A stretch of 64,000 nt of DNA. It comes from Acidicapsa dinghuensis (GTDB lineage: Bacteria > Acidobacteriota > Terriglobia > Terriglobales > Acidobacteriaceae). The stretch lies in NCBI RefSeq assembly GCF_025685685.1, contig NZ_JAGSYH010000001.1, positions 744,001 through 808,000 of the forward strand, in the 5' to 3' direction. The position numbers and the translations under genes were made by a program. Shown piece after piece: positions 18,480-27,710 of the stretch. The notes under the pieces were generated by a model. The model did no database searches. It saw only the letters and a list, made by a program, of their open reading frames with translations, and was not told the origin of the DNA. Position 1 is the stretch's first letter. Every line of letters begins with the position of its first letter.

Positions 18480-21400
18480 TTAGAAGGTAAAGTGGAGTGC
18501 CATTGTGACGGAGCGCGCGCCACCAATGACTCCTAAGACAGAACCGAAGTTAGCGCCGTTGTTGGGGCTGCCGTTGATGGTTGCCGGCACTGTGGTGCTC
18601 CTGCCGGAACCATTCACATGCGGCACCTGAAATAACGCCTGCTGAGCAGAAGCCTGGTCTGCCGTACCATTGGTGGTCGCTACCTGACCGTAGTTCAGGT
18701 AATAGTTCGTGCAATTGTTATAGCCTCCCAGTCCATTCTGAGCCGCTGTCGAGCAAGCATAGCTTTGCGCGATCTGAGTCTGGTTCATCGGCACGTCGAG
18801 ACTGGTGGTGTTGGTTACATTGAAAATGTTGAAGGCATACTGCAGGTTATAGCGTTCCGTAATTTTGAGGCTCTTGCGGAAGGATACATCCAGGCGCTTC
18901 TGCGGAGACTGCCGGAAGATGTTGCGCTGATCGGAGGGTGCGAAATCCGTCTCGTAGATATCCTGCGGATCGTTGCCGGTGGAAACCGGGATGCCATCCT
19001 GGCCCGGCGAAAGATAGTTAATCGCTACCTGCGAAGGATCGAGAGCCGGAATGTAATCGCCACCCGCTCCACGGAACGATCCCTTGTTGCCGGTCTGCAT
19101 GGATTTGGGATTGCTCGGATTCTTCACGCCCAGAATCGGATTCATGAGGTTAGGATAGTTGCCGACGAAGATGCTGCCCGAAGCGCCGTAGAACTCATAG
19201 AGCGAGTATGGCTGGCCGCTCTGAAGAATCGCGACGCCGGTAAGGTTCCAGTCATTGGTTACAAAAGAGAGCGCCGAGCGAGGCTTACTCCAATTGGGCA
19301 GAGCTGCCTGGAAGTTGGCGCTGAAGATATGCGTACGGTCAAAGTCGGCTGAAGCCCATGAATCACGCAGACGATTTGGGTTATCTCCGGTAAAGAAGAT
19401 GCCCAGATCGCTCTGTTCATCGAGAGCATGGCTCCAGGTATAGCTCACGCCTGCCTGGAAGTTATGCGACAGGCGCTTTTCTAGATGAGCCTGGAGAGCA
19501 TCGTACGCAGAGACGCCGACGGTCTTGAAAAGCGCCGAGTTGAAGTTATATCCGACGTAGGGCGTCCGGAAGTCTATATTGCCACCGCTGGCTGTGTTCC
19601 ACGGCTCACCTGCGATGGAGTTGTAATCGTAATTCTGATAACCATACGGCGTGTTGATCGTAGCTACAGAGTTGGCATTTAGTACCTGCCAGCCGTAGCT
19701 AGCTGTTTCGCCCCAGATGGGATTCTGCGCCGTCGCCAGGCCTGGCTCGTTAAATGGGATGGGAATAACCGAGTGACGACCACGATTTCCGACATAACCA
19801 AGATCGAAGGACAAATCCGGCCGGGGCTGCCATTGCATCTTGAGCGTGTAATTGATCGTATACGGTAAAACATTGCTCGGGTTGTAGGATCCAAAATCGA
19901 TGGTTGGGGTGCAAGCCTGGTAGTTCTCCTGATTATCGATGGCACCGCATTTCTTACCCAAGGGTTGGACAGCACCGCCGGACAGCACGTATTCGTCATT
20001 ACCCGTCATGTTGTCGAGCTGGGCCTGCAAAGCCTGCCCAAAGTAAGAGGGATCAGCACTTGGCGCGACGTAGGAAGGTGTTCCCAGGGGGTCCTCTAAA
20101 GTCTCGCCGGCTCCGGAAACCAGCGTGACAAGCGGAACTGCCTGGGTTACGCCGAACACACCTCCACCACCCGACGAGCCGTATGGCTGCGACAGGTAGC
20201 TGAAGAGTTCCCCGCGGTCGAAGTAGATACCAGCGCCTCCGCTGAAGACGATCCGCCCCTGGTTTTGCTTCGGCGACCAGGCAAAACCGACGCGCGGGCT
20301 AATGCCCCACTGTCTGCCAGTCAACGTAGAATCGCTGCCGGCGAGGTTGGATTTGGCGACACTGCCTGCAAAGTGGTTGTTGGGAGCGACGACGAAACCT
20401 GAATTCAAGACTTTAAAACCCTCGTCGCTGGTGCCCGTGACGTCATAAAGCGACGGGTTGAAGGTGAACATGTTGCCGTACTTTTCTGTCAGGCCGCCGT
20501 GGTAGTCGTAGCGCACGCCCGCAGTGATGCTGAGGTTGGGTTGCACCTGCCACTTGTCTTGCAAATAAAAGGCGAGCTCGTTGGAACGGTAGTAGCGGTC
20601 CATGTTGTTGCGGTTGGAGCCTGCAACTGTGCTGTCGAGAATGTTGGATTTGTACGATTCTCCCTGAAGGAAGCCGTTAAAGTCCTTCGCCGTGACATTC
20701 AGCATGCCATTGCGGTTGTTCTCGATGTTGAGCTGTGTGTAGCTGTATCCGCCTCCCGCAATGAGCGTGTGCTTGCCCAGGGAGAAGATAACGTTGGATG
20801 AGGGATTGATGCGATTCTGGTAGTAACCAGCATTGACCGTCGTGCTTTCCGAGCTATAAGGTCCGAGGGCCATGGATGGCCCGGATGTGCCGAGATTCGA
20901 TGTTGCCATCTGATCAATCAGCAGGCCCGGCATCTGCTTAGACAGAATCAGTCCGGTACTATCTCCCGAGCCAATACCAAACGTAGGACCAAGCGTCGCA
21001 TCGGGCAGAACTGTCTGATCGTTGTAGCTGTAAGACAGCATGCGCACGAAGCCAAGGCGCTGCTCCCAGTTGATGCGAGATCCGAGAACGATAGTGTTGT
21101 CGATCGCGCCAACCTGGGAGCCATTTTCCTGGGTGAGCGGAAAGCCTCCGGTTGCGGCAAGGCCATACGGCTTATGGACGGGATCATTCTGGTAGTAGTA
21201 CTTGAACGAAAGCTGATCCGCCTTGGATACAGCGTAGTCGAGCGAAGCCGTCGCCTGATCCGTGATGAGCGTGGATGTGCCGACAAGCGTCACATTGGGG
21301 ACGCCGTACCCGATGTAATTTGAGTTTTGAGCCGAAGGAATCATGAACTGCCCGTTCGGTAGCTTAGCGTTGAGCAACGCGCTGGCTACCGGGTCAATAG

Positions 21401-22634
21401 AGGGCAAAGCGGAGCAGCTATAGGAAGCTGTTTGGGGGTTGTAGCACCAGCTCAGGAGGGCATTGTTGATCCCGCTCGTGGAGCGGTCATTGGTCAAGCC
21501 AAAAGGTACGGTGGTCTGCGAGATTCCCGTAGCCTGATCACTAAAATTGCCATGCTGATAGGCAAGAAAGAAGAAGAGCTTGTCTTTCTTGATTGGACCG
21601 CCAAATGTGCCACCGGTCGTCCAGCGGTGCAAAGCTGGATTGGCCAAATACGACGGAAAAGCTCCGACACCTTCCTGAGACAGTTGAGCTTCCTGATTGA
21701 AGAAAAACGGCGAAGCATTCAGTGAGTTGTTTGCGAACGTGCCGTAGACCTGACCATGCCAGTTGTTCGTGCCGGTCGCGGTGTTGACGTCGATCTGTGC
21801 GCCGGCAGTGGCGCCCTGCTGGGCGTCGTACATCGAGGTGTTGACGCGAAGCTCCTGCAGGAACTCAGGCGGAGGCGAAGGCAGGCTGTTGCCGTTGGAC
21901 TCATATACGCTCGTGCCTGTGCCATTTTCACCGCCCACCGGGTCGGTTTCGCCAACGCCAAAGTTATAGCGCTGCGAGGGCGAACCCGAAGAACTCTTGC
22001 CGTTGAAGATATTGGTCGAATCGACGCCGTTCACCTGAAAGGTATTAGAGGTGTCACGCTGGCCGTTTGCCCAGATGGGTTGGTTGCCTAGGCCAGCGTT
22101 TGAGTCCAGATTGGAGAGCAGTTCGGCGCTGACGCCCGTCGAAAGAGTCGCAAGCTGCGTAAAGCTTCCTGTGGCAAGTGGCGTCTGCTCGATCTGTGTG
22201 GAGTCGAGAGTGTAGCCATTGGTGGTGTCGGTGGCATTGAGCATTGGATTGCCCGTTACCTCGACGGTGTTGGAAACCTGGCCCAGCTTGAGCGTACCGT
22301 TTACCGTGGTCGCACGGGCTTCCTGTACACCGATGCCGGTAAGCTCCGTGGTCTCGAAGCCGTCATGCGAAATCTTCACGGTATAAGTGCCAATCGGCAG
22401 GTTAAATATCTGGAAAAAGCCATCCCCTTGGGATTTCGCGGATCGAGTGAAGTCAATCGCAGAATTGGTTACAGTGACGGTTGCATCAGGAATCGCGGCG
22501 CCGGCAGGGTCAAGCACGGTGCCGTTGATCGAACCCAGAGTTTGCTGCGCAATGGCTGATATAGAAATGCCCATAAGGGCTACAAAGACAACTAGACGCA
22601 AAGCGCTGAATCGCTTCAAAGAGTGTATTTTCAT
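18480..22634 (-). CDS. Oar-like TonB-dependent receptor
   Basis: A 1384-residue outer-membrane receptor. Order: signal peptide (MKIHSLKRFSALRLVVFVAL, cleavage near AIAQQ), a carboxypeptidase-regulatory-like domain (GSINGTVLDPAGAAIPDATV), a plug with NTFQVNGVDSTN and QELRVNTSMYDAQQGATAG, and a large beta-barrel ending in the aromatic ALHFTF expected for BAM insertion. Such Oar-like proteins are expanded in Acidobacteriota and are thought to import oligosaccharides or other large nutrients with TonB energy; the substrate is unknown. I chose the ATG at 22634 because GAGGA lies just ahead and a clean signal peptide follows; the frame is open for 154 more codons upstream but those look non-coding. 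Confidence 0.9.
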   Translation of the reverse strand: MKIHSLKRFSALRLVVFVALMGISISAIAQQTLGSINGTVLDPAGAAIPDATVTVTNSAIDFTRSAKSQGDGFFQIFNLPIGTYTVKISHDGFETTELTGIGVQEARATTVNGTLKLGQVSNTVEVTGNPMLNATDTTNGYTLDSTQIEQTPLATGSFTQLATLSTGVSAELLSNLDSNAGLGNQPIWANGQRDTSNTFQVNGVDSTNIFNGKSSSGSPSQRYNFGVGETDPVGGENGTGTSVYESNGNSLPSPPPEFLQELRVNTSMYDAQQGATAGAQIDVNTATGTNNWHGQVYGTFANNSLNASPFFFNQEAQLSQEGVGAFPSYLANPALHRWTTGGTFGGPIKKDKLFFFLAYQHGNFSDQATGISQTTVPFGLTNDRSTSGINNALLSWCYNPQTASYSCSALPSIDPVASALLNAKLPNGQFMIPSAQNSNYIGYGVPNVTLVGTSTLITDQATASLDYAVSKADQLSFKYYYQNDPVHKPYGLAATGGFPLTQENGSQVGAIDNTIVLGSRINWEQRLGFVRMLSYSYNDQTVLPDATLGPTFGIGSGDSTGLILSKQMPGLLIDQMATSNLGTSGPSMALGPYSSESTTVNAGYYQNRINPSSNVIFSLGKHTLIAGGGYSYTQLNIENNRNGMLNVTAKDFNGFLQGESYKSNILDSTVAGSNRNNMDRYYRSNELAFYLQDKWQVQPNLSITAGVRYDYHGGLTEKYGNMFTFNPSLYDVTGTSDEGFKVLNSGFVVAPNNHFAGSVAKSNLAGSDSTLTGRQWGISPRVGFAWSPKQNQGRIVFSGGAGIYFDRGELFSYLSQPYGSSGGGGVFGVTQAVPLVTLVSGAGETLEDPLGTPSYVAPSADPSYFGQALQAQLDNMTGNDEYVLSGGAVQPLGKKCGAIDNQENYQACTPTIDFGSYNPSNVLPYTINYTLKMQWQPRPDLSFDLGYVGNRGRHSVIPIPFNEPGLATAQNPIWGETASYGWQVLNANSVATINTPYGYQNYDYNSIAGEPWNTASGGNIDFRTPYVGYNFNSALFKTVGVSAYDALQAHLEKRLSHNFQAGVSYTWSHALDEQSDLGIFFTGDNPNRLRDSWASADFDRTHIFSANFQAALPNWSKPRSALSFVTNDWNLTGVAILQSGQPYSLYEFYGASGSIFVGNYPNLMNPILGVKNPSNPKSMQTGNKGSFRGAGGDYIPALDPSQVAINYLSPGQDGIPVSTGNDPQDIYETDFAPSDQRNIFRQSPQKRLDVSFRKSLKITERYNLQYAFNIFNVTNTTSLDVPMNQTQIAQSYACSTAAQNGLGGYNNCTNYYLNYGQVATTNGTADQASAQQALFQVPHVNGSGRSTTVPATINGSPNNGANFGSVLGVIGGARSVTMALHFTF

Positions 22635-22943
22635 GTTTTCCTCAGAAGGTCCAGGTTTGGGGAACACTAGAACGTAATTACGACGGCTTGGATATTGAAA
22701 AAGGTGAGCCTGCCTACAGAATGCCCCTGTGCGTTTTCGCTCTTTGTTAAAGGGGCGTAAATATTTGGTAGCACAGAAGCAGCTTGACGACGCAAAGAAA
22801 ATTGGGCCTATTGATTGAACCTGTGGAAAATAGGGTTCTAATTGCTCCCCATTTTTGGGGTAGCTCGGAGGAATGGTTGCTGGTTCTGGTAGTAAGAGCG
22901 ATTTTCGGAAAACCCGAATGCAAAATCCTCTTGGGCGAGGTAT

Positions 22944-22975
22944 GCGCCGCCGCTTGTGAATACAAACGGCAGCGC
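22944..22975 (-). other. long hairpin downstream of the B12-regulated receptor gene
   Basis: A 14-base stem with two G-U pairs (22944-22957 with 22962-22975) around a 4-base loop. No T-run follows on the minus strand, so it may be a Rho-linked end, an mRNA-stabilising stem, or a control element for the next receptor gene. The 22635-23013 gap also contains a 10-base perfect palindrome, CGTAATTACG, at 22673-22682, and otherwise nothing I recognise. Confidence 0.4.
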
Positions 22976-23013
22976 TGTGGCTTGCCACCAGACACGCCCT
23001 CGATGAGTTTTCT

Positions 23014-25578
23014 TTATTCACCCGCCTGCTTACCCAGCTGAATGCGAAGCCCAACACGGAAAGTAAACGGCAAACTCGGATAACCGATGGGTGCAATGTG
23101 CTGGTCGCTGGTCAGGTTCTCGGTCTGTCCATAGATCGAAAGATAGCGAACCAATTGAAAGCTGGCTCCGGCATCGATCTTGGCGAAGCCGTAATCGAGA
23201 TTGCGGTTGGGCAGCAGCAGTGAATTGCCCTGATTGATATCCATGTACCCCAGATAGGTAGAGTCGTCGCTGCGGCTGGCGAAAGAGCCTGTTGCGGCAA
23301 GTGTCCAGCGCTTGCCGGCGTAGGTCGCGGTCACAAAGCCGGTGTGCGGCGGGCGACGGAATGGACGCGCGCCTACCAGCGGCGAGTAGATGCCCAGCGG
23401 AATGCCATCGAACGTGGCAGGATAGCCACCAAGCAGATTCTCTTCATCGCTGGAAAAGGAGTGCTGGACCACAGCATCTAAATATGTATAGCCACCGCGA
23501 AGGAAAATACTGCGGCCCAGGCCAGCTTCGGCTGTGGTTTCGATACCGAGCGCGCGGAAATTTTGAGAATTCACATCAAGCGAAAACGCACCGTTGTTGT
23601 TGAGCAGCCCCTCGAGCTGCTGCTGTTGGGCAGTAGCTAGATCCGGGAAAAAGTACGGAATCAAACCAGTTCCTACGTCTTCGATCTGACGGCCAAATTC
23701 GTTGTGAAAGAAGTTCACATGGAAGATGACGCGATCACCTAGAAAGCCCTGCTCTACTCCTCCTTCATAAGTTCGTGCGGTAGGAGCACTGAGTTGCGGA
23801 ATATTCAGTTGCTGGATGATTGATTGCTCTCCGTATGCAAGTAGAAGTCCGTAGAGTGAGCCGGATTCATCAGCGATGGTTGGTTCACGCACAGCTTCAG
23901 CAAAATTGAAGGTCACACGCGTGCCGCTGAAGACATGCGGGCTGGGCTTGAACGCATAAACCGAGATGCCGCCGCGGGGAGAGGTTTGCGTGCCGAAGAC
24001 CTGATAGTGCTCGAGGCTGCCGCCAAGTGTATAGAAGATGCGGCTATGGAGAAAATCACCGTGAACCTCGGCGAGGTAGTCATAATTGTGCCGGCGCGCG
24101 TTTTCGTCGAGAAAATACACCGGTTCACGCTCTGCTCCGCGCTCATCTTCAAAATGAAAACCGCCGAGAATCATCAGATGTGGCGTGAGATGAAAGTCGC
24201 CTTGATATAGCGCCTGATCGCGGTTATTCACCAGATCGAGGCGGTTGGGGTAGACCGAATAGTTGGCAGTCGAATAATTCAAGATGGCCTGGCCACTCGT
24301 GCTGTAGCCATTCGCGCCTGCGATTGTGACAGGGAGACCGTAGTAGTTCCCTGCTCCAGGCGTGCCGAGATCTTCTTCGCAGGTACCGGCGGGAACACAG
24401 ATGCCGGCGGGATACCACTGCATGGATTGCTCGCGCTTGCGCGCTCCGCCGTAGGCGATGTGGTTGTGAAAGTCAGGCGTAAACTGGTAGTCAACTGACC
24501 CACTCATGTAGAGGTTCTGGTCGCTCTGCTTGCGGTCGTCGGCAACATGATAGAAGTCCCACGCGTTGGGCACGCCTGTTGCTGAGACGTTGTAATGCGC
24601 GGTCCCGCGAAAGATCAGGTTTGCCGTGGGAGCCCATCCGAGATTCACGGCTCCGCTACCGAGGTGATACTCATCCATCGGAATCGTATTCTGTGTTTGC
24701 AGCCATGAATATGCGCCATAGTAGTCAAGCTTCTTATGGCTGCCGGCCAACTCAAGCTCATTTAGAAACGTAGTGAAGTTGCCGATATCACCATGAAATG
24801 TAAGCAGCGGCGATGGTGTATATCCGCGCGGCGTGTTAAAGCTGACAACACCGCTGGCGGCATCTGCGCCATAGAGGCTGCTGTCGGGGCCGCGCAAAAC
24901 TTCAGTGTTCTCGATGCCTGTGGTGGGTTGCGAGCCGAAATCGAAGATGCCGCCCACCTCATCGATTGTGGCGCCATCCATCAGGATGCGTGCTGCGTTG
25001 GAGTCGCCGCCGCGAATAAAGAGCGAGGTTTGCGCTCCAAGCTCGCCGGCCTGCACAACAGATGTTCCCGGCTGAAGACGCAACAGGCTGACAAAGTCGT
25101 AACGCCGCTGCAGGTCGAGTCCGGAGAGCACATCCACTGAGGAAGTTGTCTGCTGCTGTGGTGTTGGAGTGCCGGTAGCGGTGACGACGATGGATTGATG
25201 CACCCACTGCGGCTCCATAACCAGGTTCTTCTCTACGCTGTCTCCCGATCCAGCCCAGAATGCGGGTACATCGAGCTGACGAAAACTTGGCGCCGTGATG
25301 ACAATCGTAAAGCGGCCACTCTGTCCGGTAACGAACTGGTAGCTGCCGTCGGAGGTAGACAGTGTCTTGGCTACATATTTGCCGCCGTTGAGCAGCACTA
25401 TGGTTGCTCCGGTTACGGTAGCCCCGGTGTTATCAGTAACAGTGCCGCGAATAACGCCTGCAAGCAGCAGCGCGGGCGACAACAGCAAAACGAGCGCCGC
25501 CGACAGATACGGATGAAAGAGGCATCTGGCTCGCAACACGTATGTACGCCACTGAAAATTCTTTTTGGTAGGAGTCAT
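23014..25578 (-). CDS. TonB-dependent receptor under cobalamin riboswitch control (BtuB-like role)
   Basis: An 854-residue outer-membrane receptor. A signal peptide (hydrophobic segment LSAALVLLLSPALLLAGV) precedes a carboxypeptidase-regulatory-like domain (GVIRGTVTDNTGATVTGATI), then a classic plug (SLFIRGGDSNAARILMDGA, VLRGPDSSLYGADAASGVV) and a 22-strand-type barrel. The plug is closer to the ordinary BtuB/FepA type than to the neighbouring Oar-like gene. The cobalamin riboswitch in its leader makes uptake of B12 or another corrinoid the most likely role. The second of two adjacent ATGs, at 25578, is preferred because GGAGG lies five bases ahead. The barrel end is RIQLGKQAGE, without a terminal aromatic residue. 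Confidence 0.9.
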   Translation of the reverse strand: MTPTKKNFQWRTYVLRARCLFHPYLSAALVLLLSPALLLAGVIRGTVTDNTGATVTGATIVLLNGGKYVAKTLSTSDGSYQFVTGQSGRFTIVITAPSFRQLDVPAFWAGSGDSVEKNLVMEPQWVHQSIVVTATGTPTPQQQTTSSVDVLSGLDLQRRYDFVSLLRLQPGTSVVQAGELGAQTSLFIRGGDSNAARILMDGATIDEVGGIFDFGSQPTTGIENTEVLRGPDSSLYGADAASGVVSFNTPRGYTPSPLLTFHGDIGNFTTFLNELELAGSHKKLDYYGAYSWLQTQNTIPMDEYHLGSGAVNLGWAPTANLIFRGTAHYNVSATGVPNAWDFYHVADDRKQSDQNLYMSGSVDYQFTPDFHNHIAYGGARKREQSMQWYPAGICVPAGTCEEDLGTPGAGNYYGLPVTIAGANGYSTSGQAILNYSTANYSVYPNRLDLVNNRDQALYQGDFHLTPHLMILGGFHFEDERGAEREPVYFLDENARRHNYDYLAEVHGDFLHSRIFYTLGGSLEHYQVFGTQTSPRGGISVYAFKPSPHVFSGTRVTFNFAEAVREPTIADESGSLYGLLLAYGEQSIIQQLNIPQLSAPTARTYEGGVEQGFLGDRVIFHVNFFHNEFGRQIEDVGTGLIPYFFPDLATAQQQQLEGLLNNNGAFSLDVNSQNFRALGIETTAEAGLGRSIFLRGGYTYLDAVVQHSFSSDEENLLGGYPATFDGIPLGIYSPLVGARPFRRPPHTGFVTATYAGKRWTLAATGSFASRSDDSTYLGYMDINQGNSLLLPNRNLDYGFAKIDAGASFQLVRYLSIYGQTENLTSDQHIAPIGYPSLPFTFRVGLRIQLGKQAGE

Positions 25579-25587
25579 CATTCCCTC

Positions 25588-25603
25588 CGTTCCCCTCGGA
25601 ACG
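25588..25603 (-). promoter_or_regulatory. hairpin touching the Shine-Dalgarno of the B12 receptor gene
   Basis: On the mRNA, CGTTCC and GGAACG form a 6-base stem with a GAGG loop, directly before the true GGAGG. It may help the riboswitch hide or expose the ribosome site. Confidence 0.45.
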
Positions 25604-25614
25604 TAAGCAAGTGA

Positions 25615-25800
25615 TTGACGCCGAGGACCGGTCTCCTGACTTGCGCATCTCCGGCCGCCTTCCCGGGATATCCTCCCAGTGGCGCATGGACAGAGTTCCT
25701 GCGAACTGCTGATAGAACGCGCAGTCCGCGAGTAGCGCTCACAGTTGCGGGGCAGTGGCGGAGTTACACCGCCTTCCCGAACATCCTGGCGAGTCTCAGT
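25615..25800 (-). promoter_or_regulatory. cobalamin riboswitch
   Basis: Read on the minus strand, conserved parts occur in order: GGGAAGGCGGTG and ACTCCGCCACTG, CCCCGCAACTGTGAGC, a second GCCACTGG, GGGAAGGCGG, and the B12 box AAGTCAGGAGACCGG at 25628-25642. This is a full class-I-type cobalamin riboswitch core. The gene start follows about 45 bases after the B12 box with no room for a long terminator, which favours translational control. The outer borders are approximate. Confidence 0.93.
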
Positions 25801-25925
25801 CAAGGTATCGCGCAAATCTTCAGAGAAAACCCTCATTGCGTTGCGCAGGATCGGCAAAACGTCGTATCACCGCAGGCTGTCGCAAGCGGCTTAAACACAG
25901 CGCACTGCCCGGGGACGACTGGCTC

Positions 25926-25935
25926 AGTGTAGCAT
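25926..25935 (-). promoter_or_regulatory. possible extended -10 promoter for the riboswitch leader
   Basis: On the minus strand TGC followed by TACACT forms an extended -10 element about 130 bases upstream of the riboswitch core. No good -35 is visible, so this is tentative. Confidence 0.35.
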
Positions 25936-26048
25936 GTTGGGTTAATGGCCAGAGCGAGCGCCGCGGTCATAGAAGCAGTTATTACTGCACGCAAATTATG
26001 CTGTTTCCAGATCAACACGCGTCTACGTACTGCGCTTTCAAACTGAGA

Positions 26049-27695
26049 ATGTTGCTTCGCCTCAGTTTGCTCCTGGCGATTCTGCTGACAATCGCCTCTC
26101 TTGACAAACAAGCGCTTGCACAAGCGCGAACTGATGGCACCAAAGACCGTCAAACTGCAATCCACGGCGCAGTGCGGGATACGAGGGGTACACCGCTGCC
26201 TGAAGCAGTGGTAACGCTCACCCAACCGGAATCAACTGCACCGCGGCAGACAACATCAGATGCCGCAGGGAATTTCGATTTTCGAGACATTAAGCCTGCG
26301 AAATATTCAGTGCAGGCAGAGTGGCATGGACAACGAAGCACGGCACAGGAGATTGACGCATCTTCAGATTCCGAATCAAACGTGGTCACGCTGGTAATCG
26401 CTGTGGCCCCCAACATTCCCCACAAATCTTCGGCGAACGAAAAAGCCGCGGCGATGGAGTTTGCCGACGAGCCTGATTTCAAGATTGCAGGAGTAACGGA
26501 CTGGACCGCTGTTGGGGGTCACGGCTCCGACGCCAATCTTCGCACTAGCGAAACGCTGGCGCGCCAGACGGTTCTGATGCAAGACTCGCATGCGCAGTAT
26601 CGATTGCCAGGTCTGACCGAGGAGAATCCTGAAGCGGGCAAGTCAGAGGCGGAATTGCGCGCGGCTGTTTCGCAAGATCCACAGAGCTTTCGCACCAACC
26701 ATGAGCTTGGCGACTTCCTGCTTCGTGCAGGACGTGCGCAGGAGTCGATCGCGCCGCTGCAAGCTGCAAATCGTATCGATTCCGCAGACAAGACTAACGC
26801 CTATGAGTTGGCTTTGGCGTATAAGATGGCCGGAGACCTGGCCCATGCACGGGAACAAACGGAACGATTGCTGCATGCCAGCGCAGATGGCAATGCGCAT
26901 CGCCTCATGGGAGAAATCGATGAGGCGCAAAACGATCCTCTACATGCGGTTCGCGAATTTGAAGCTGCGGTGCGCACCAATGCAAGCGAAGAAAATTACT
27001 TTGCATGGGGATCGGAACTGCTCTTGCACCGTGCGATCTGGCAGGCAAAAGCTGTTTTTGAAAAAGGCGCTGCTGCCTATCCGTCCTCTTCCCGCATGAC
27101 CATGGGACTGGGCGCGTCGCTCTTTGCCGGGGCGCTCTATGAGCAGGCGGCGCAACGCCTCTGCGAAGCTTCAGACCTGGCTCCGTCCGATCCTGAGCCC
27201 TATGAAATTCTGGGCAAGGTCGATGCAGTCTCTCCTGATCCACTTCCCTGCATCGAGACGAAGCTGGCCCGGTTTGTAGACCTGCAACCATCCAGTTCTG
27301 AGGCGAACTATCTCTATGCTGCCGCGCTTCTGAGACGGCATCCGGCAGGTGTCAACGACTCCTCAGCGCAACATGCAGAGAGTTTGCTGACTCGGGCGGT
27401 TACGCTCGACTCCCGCTGTGGCGAAGCATATCTGCAACTGGGGATTCTGAGCTCTTCGCACCACGATATGTCCGCTGCTGTTTCTTTCTTTCAGAAAGCA
27501 ATCTCAGCTGAGCCAGAACTTGGTGACGCGCATTATCGGCTTGCCGTTGCCTACGATCGTCTGGGCGAGAAAGATAAGGCGCAGCATGAATTTGCACAGC
27601 ATGACGCCATCGAGAAAGAGCAGGCTGCGGCAGTTGAAAAGCAGCGGCAGGAGATCAAGCAATTTGAGGTAGCCGCACAGCCGGAAAAGAACTAA
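26049..27695 (+). CDS. secreted TPR protein with a carboxypeptidase-regulatory-like domain
   Basis: A 548-residue exported protein. A signal peptide (LLRLSLLLAILLTIASL, cleavage near ALAQA) is followed by a regulatory-like beta-sandwich (IHGAVRDTRGTPLPEAVV to about residue 110) and, from about 200 on, a chain of TPR-type helical repeats such as FRTNHELGDFLLRAGRAQES. The repeat part is clearly paralogous to the protein at 37757: both share the block WGSELLLHR, a SRMTMGLG/PRMSIGLG block and the spacing between them. The end is a Lys/Glu/Gln-rich helix. The start at 26049 is chosen for the signal peptide; its ribosome site is weak. It is divergent from the B12 receptor gene and probably a periplasmic scaffold. 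Confidence 0.8.
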   Translation: MLLRLSLLLAILLTIASLDKQALAQARTDGTKDRQTAIHGAVRDTRGTPLPEAVVTLTQPESTAPRQTTSDAAGNFDFRDIKPAKYSVQAEWHGQRSTAQEIDASSDSESNVVTLVIAVAPNIPHKSSANEKAAAMEFADEPDFKIAGVTDWTAVGGHGSDANLRTSETLARQTVLMQDSHAQYRLPGLTEENPEAGKSEAELRAAVSQDPQSFRTNHELGDFLLRAGRAQESIAPLQAANRIDSADKTNAYELALAYKMAGDLAHAREQTERLLHASADGNAHRLMGEIDEAQNDPLHAVREFEAAVRTNASEENYFAWGSELLLHRAIWQAKAVFEKGAAAYPSSSRMTMGLGASLFAGALYEQAAQRLCEASDLAPSDPEPYEILGKVDAVSPDPLPCIETKLARFVDLQPSSSEANYLYAAALLRRHPAGVNDSSAQHAESLLTRAVTLDSRCGEAYLQLGILSSSHHDMSAAVSFFQKAISAEPELGDAHYRLAVAYDRLGEKDKAQHEFAQHDAIEKEQAAAVEKQRQEIKQFEVAAQPEKN

Positions 27696-27710
27696 CCTCC
27701 ACTTCCGCTG

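Noticed and set aside
22635..23096. N-terminal extension of 154 codons for the Oar-like receptor
   Set aside because: The extension has non-coding composition (Cys, Arg and Ser clusters) and would bury a normal signal peptide that starts right after a GAGGA site at 22634.
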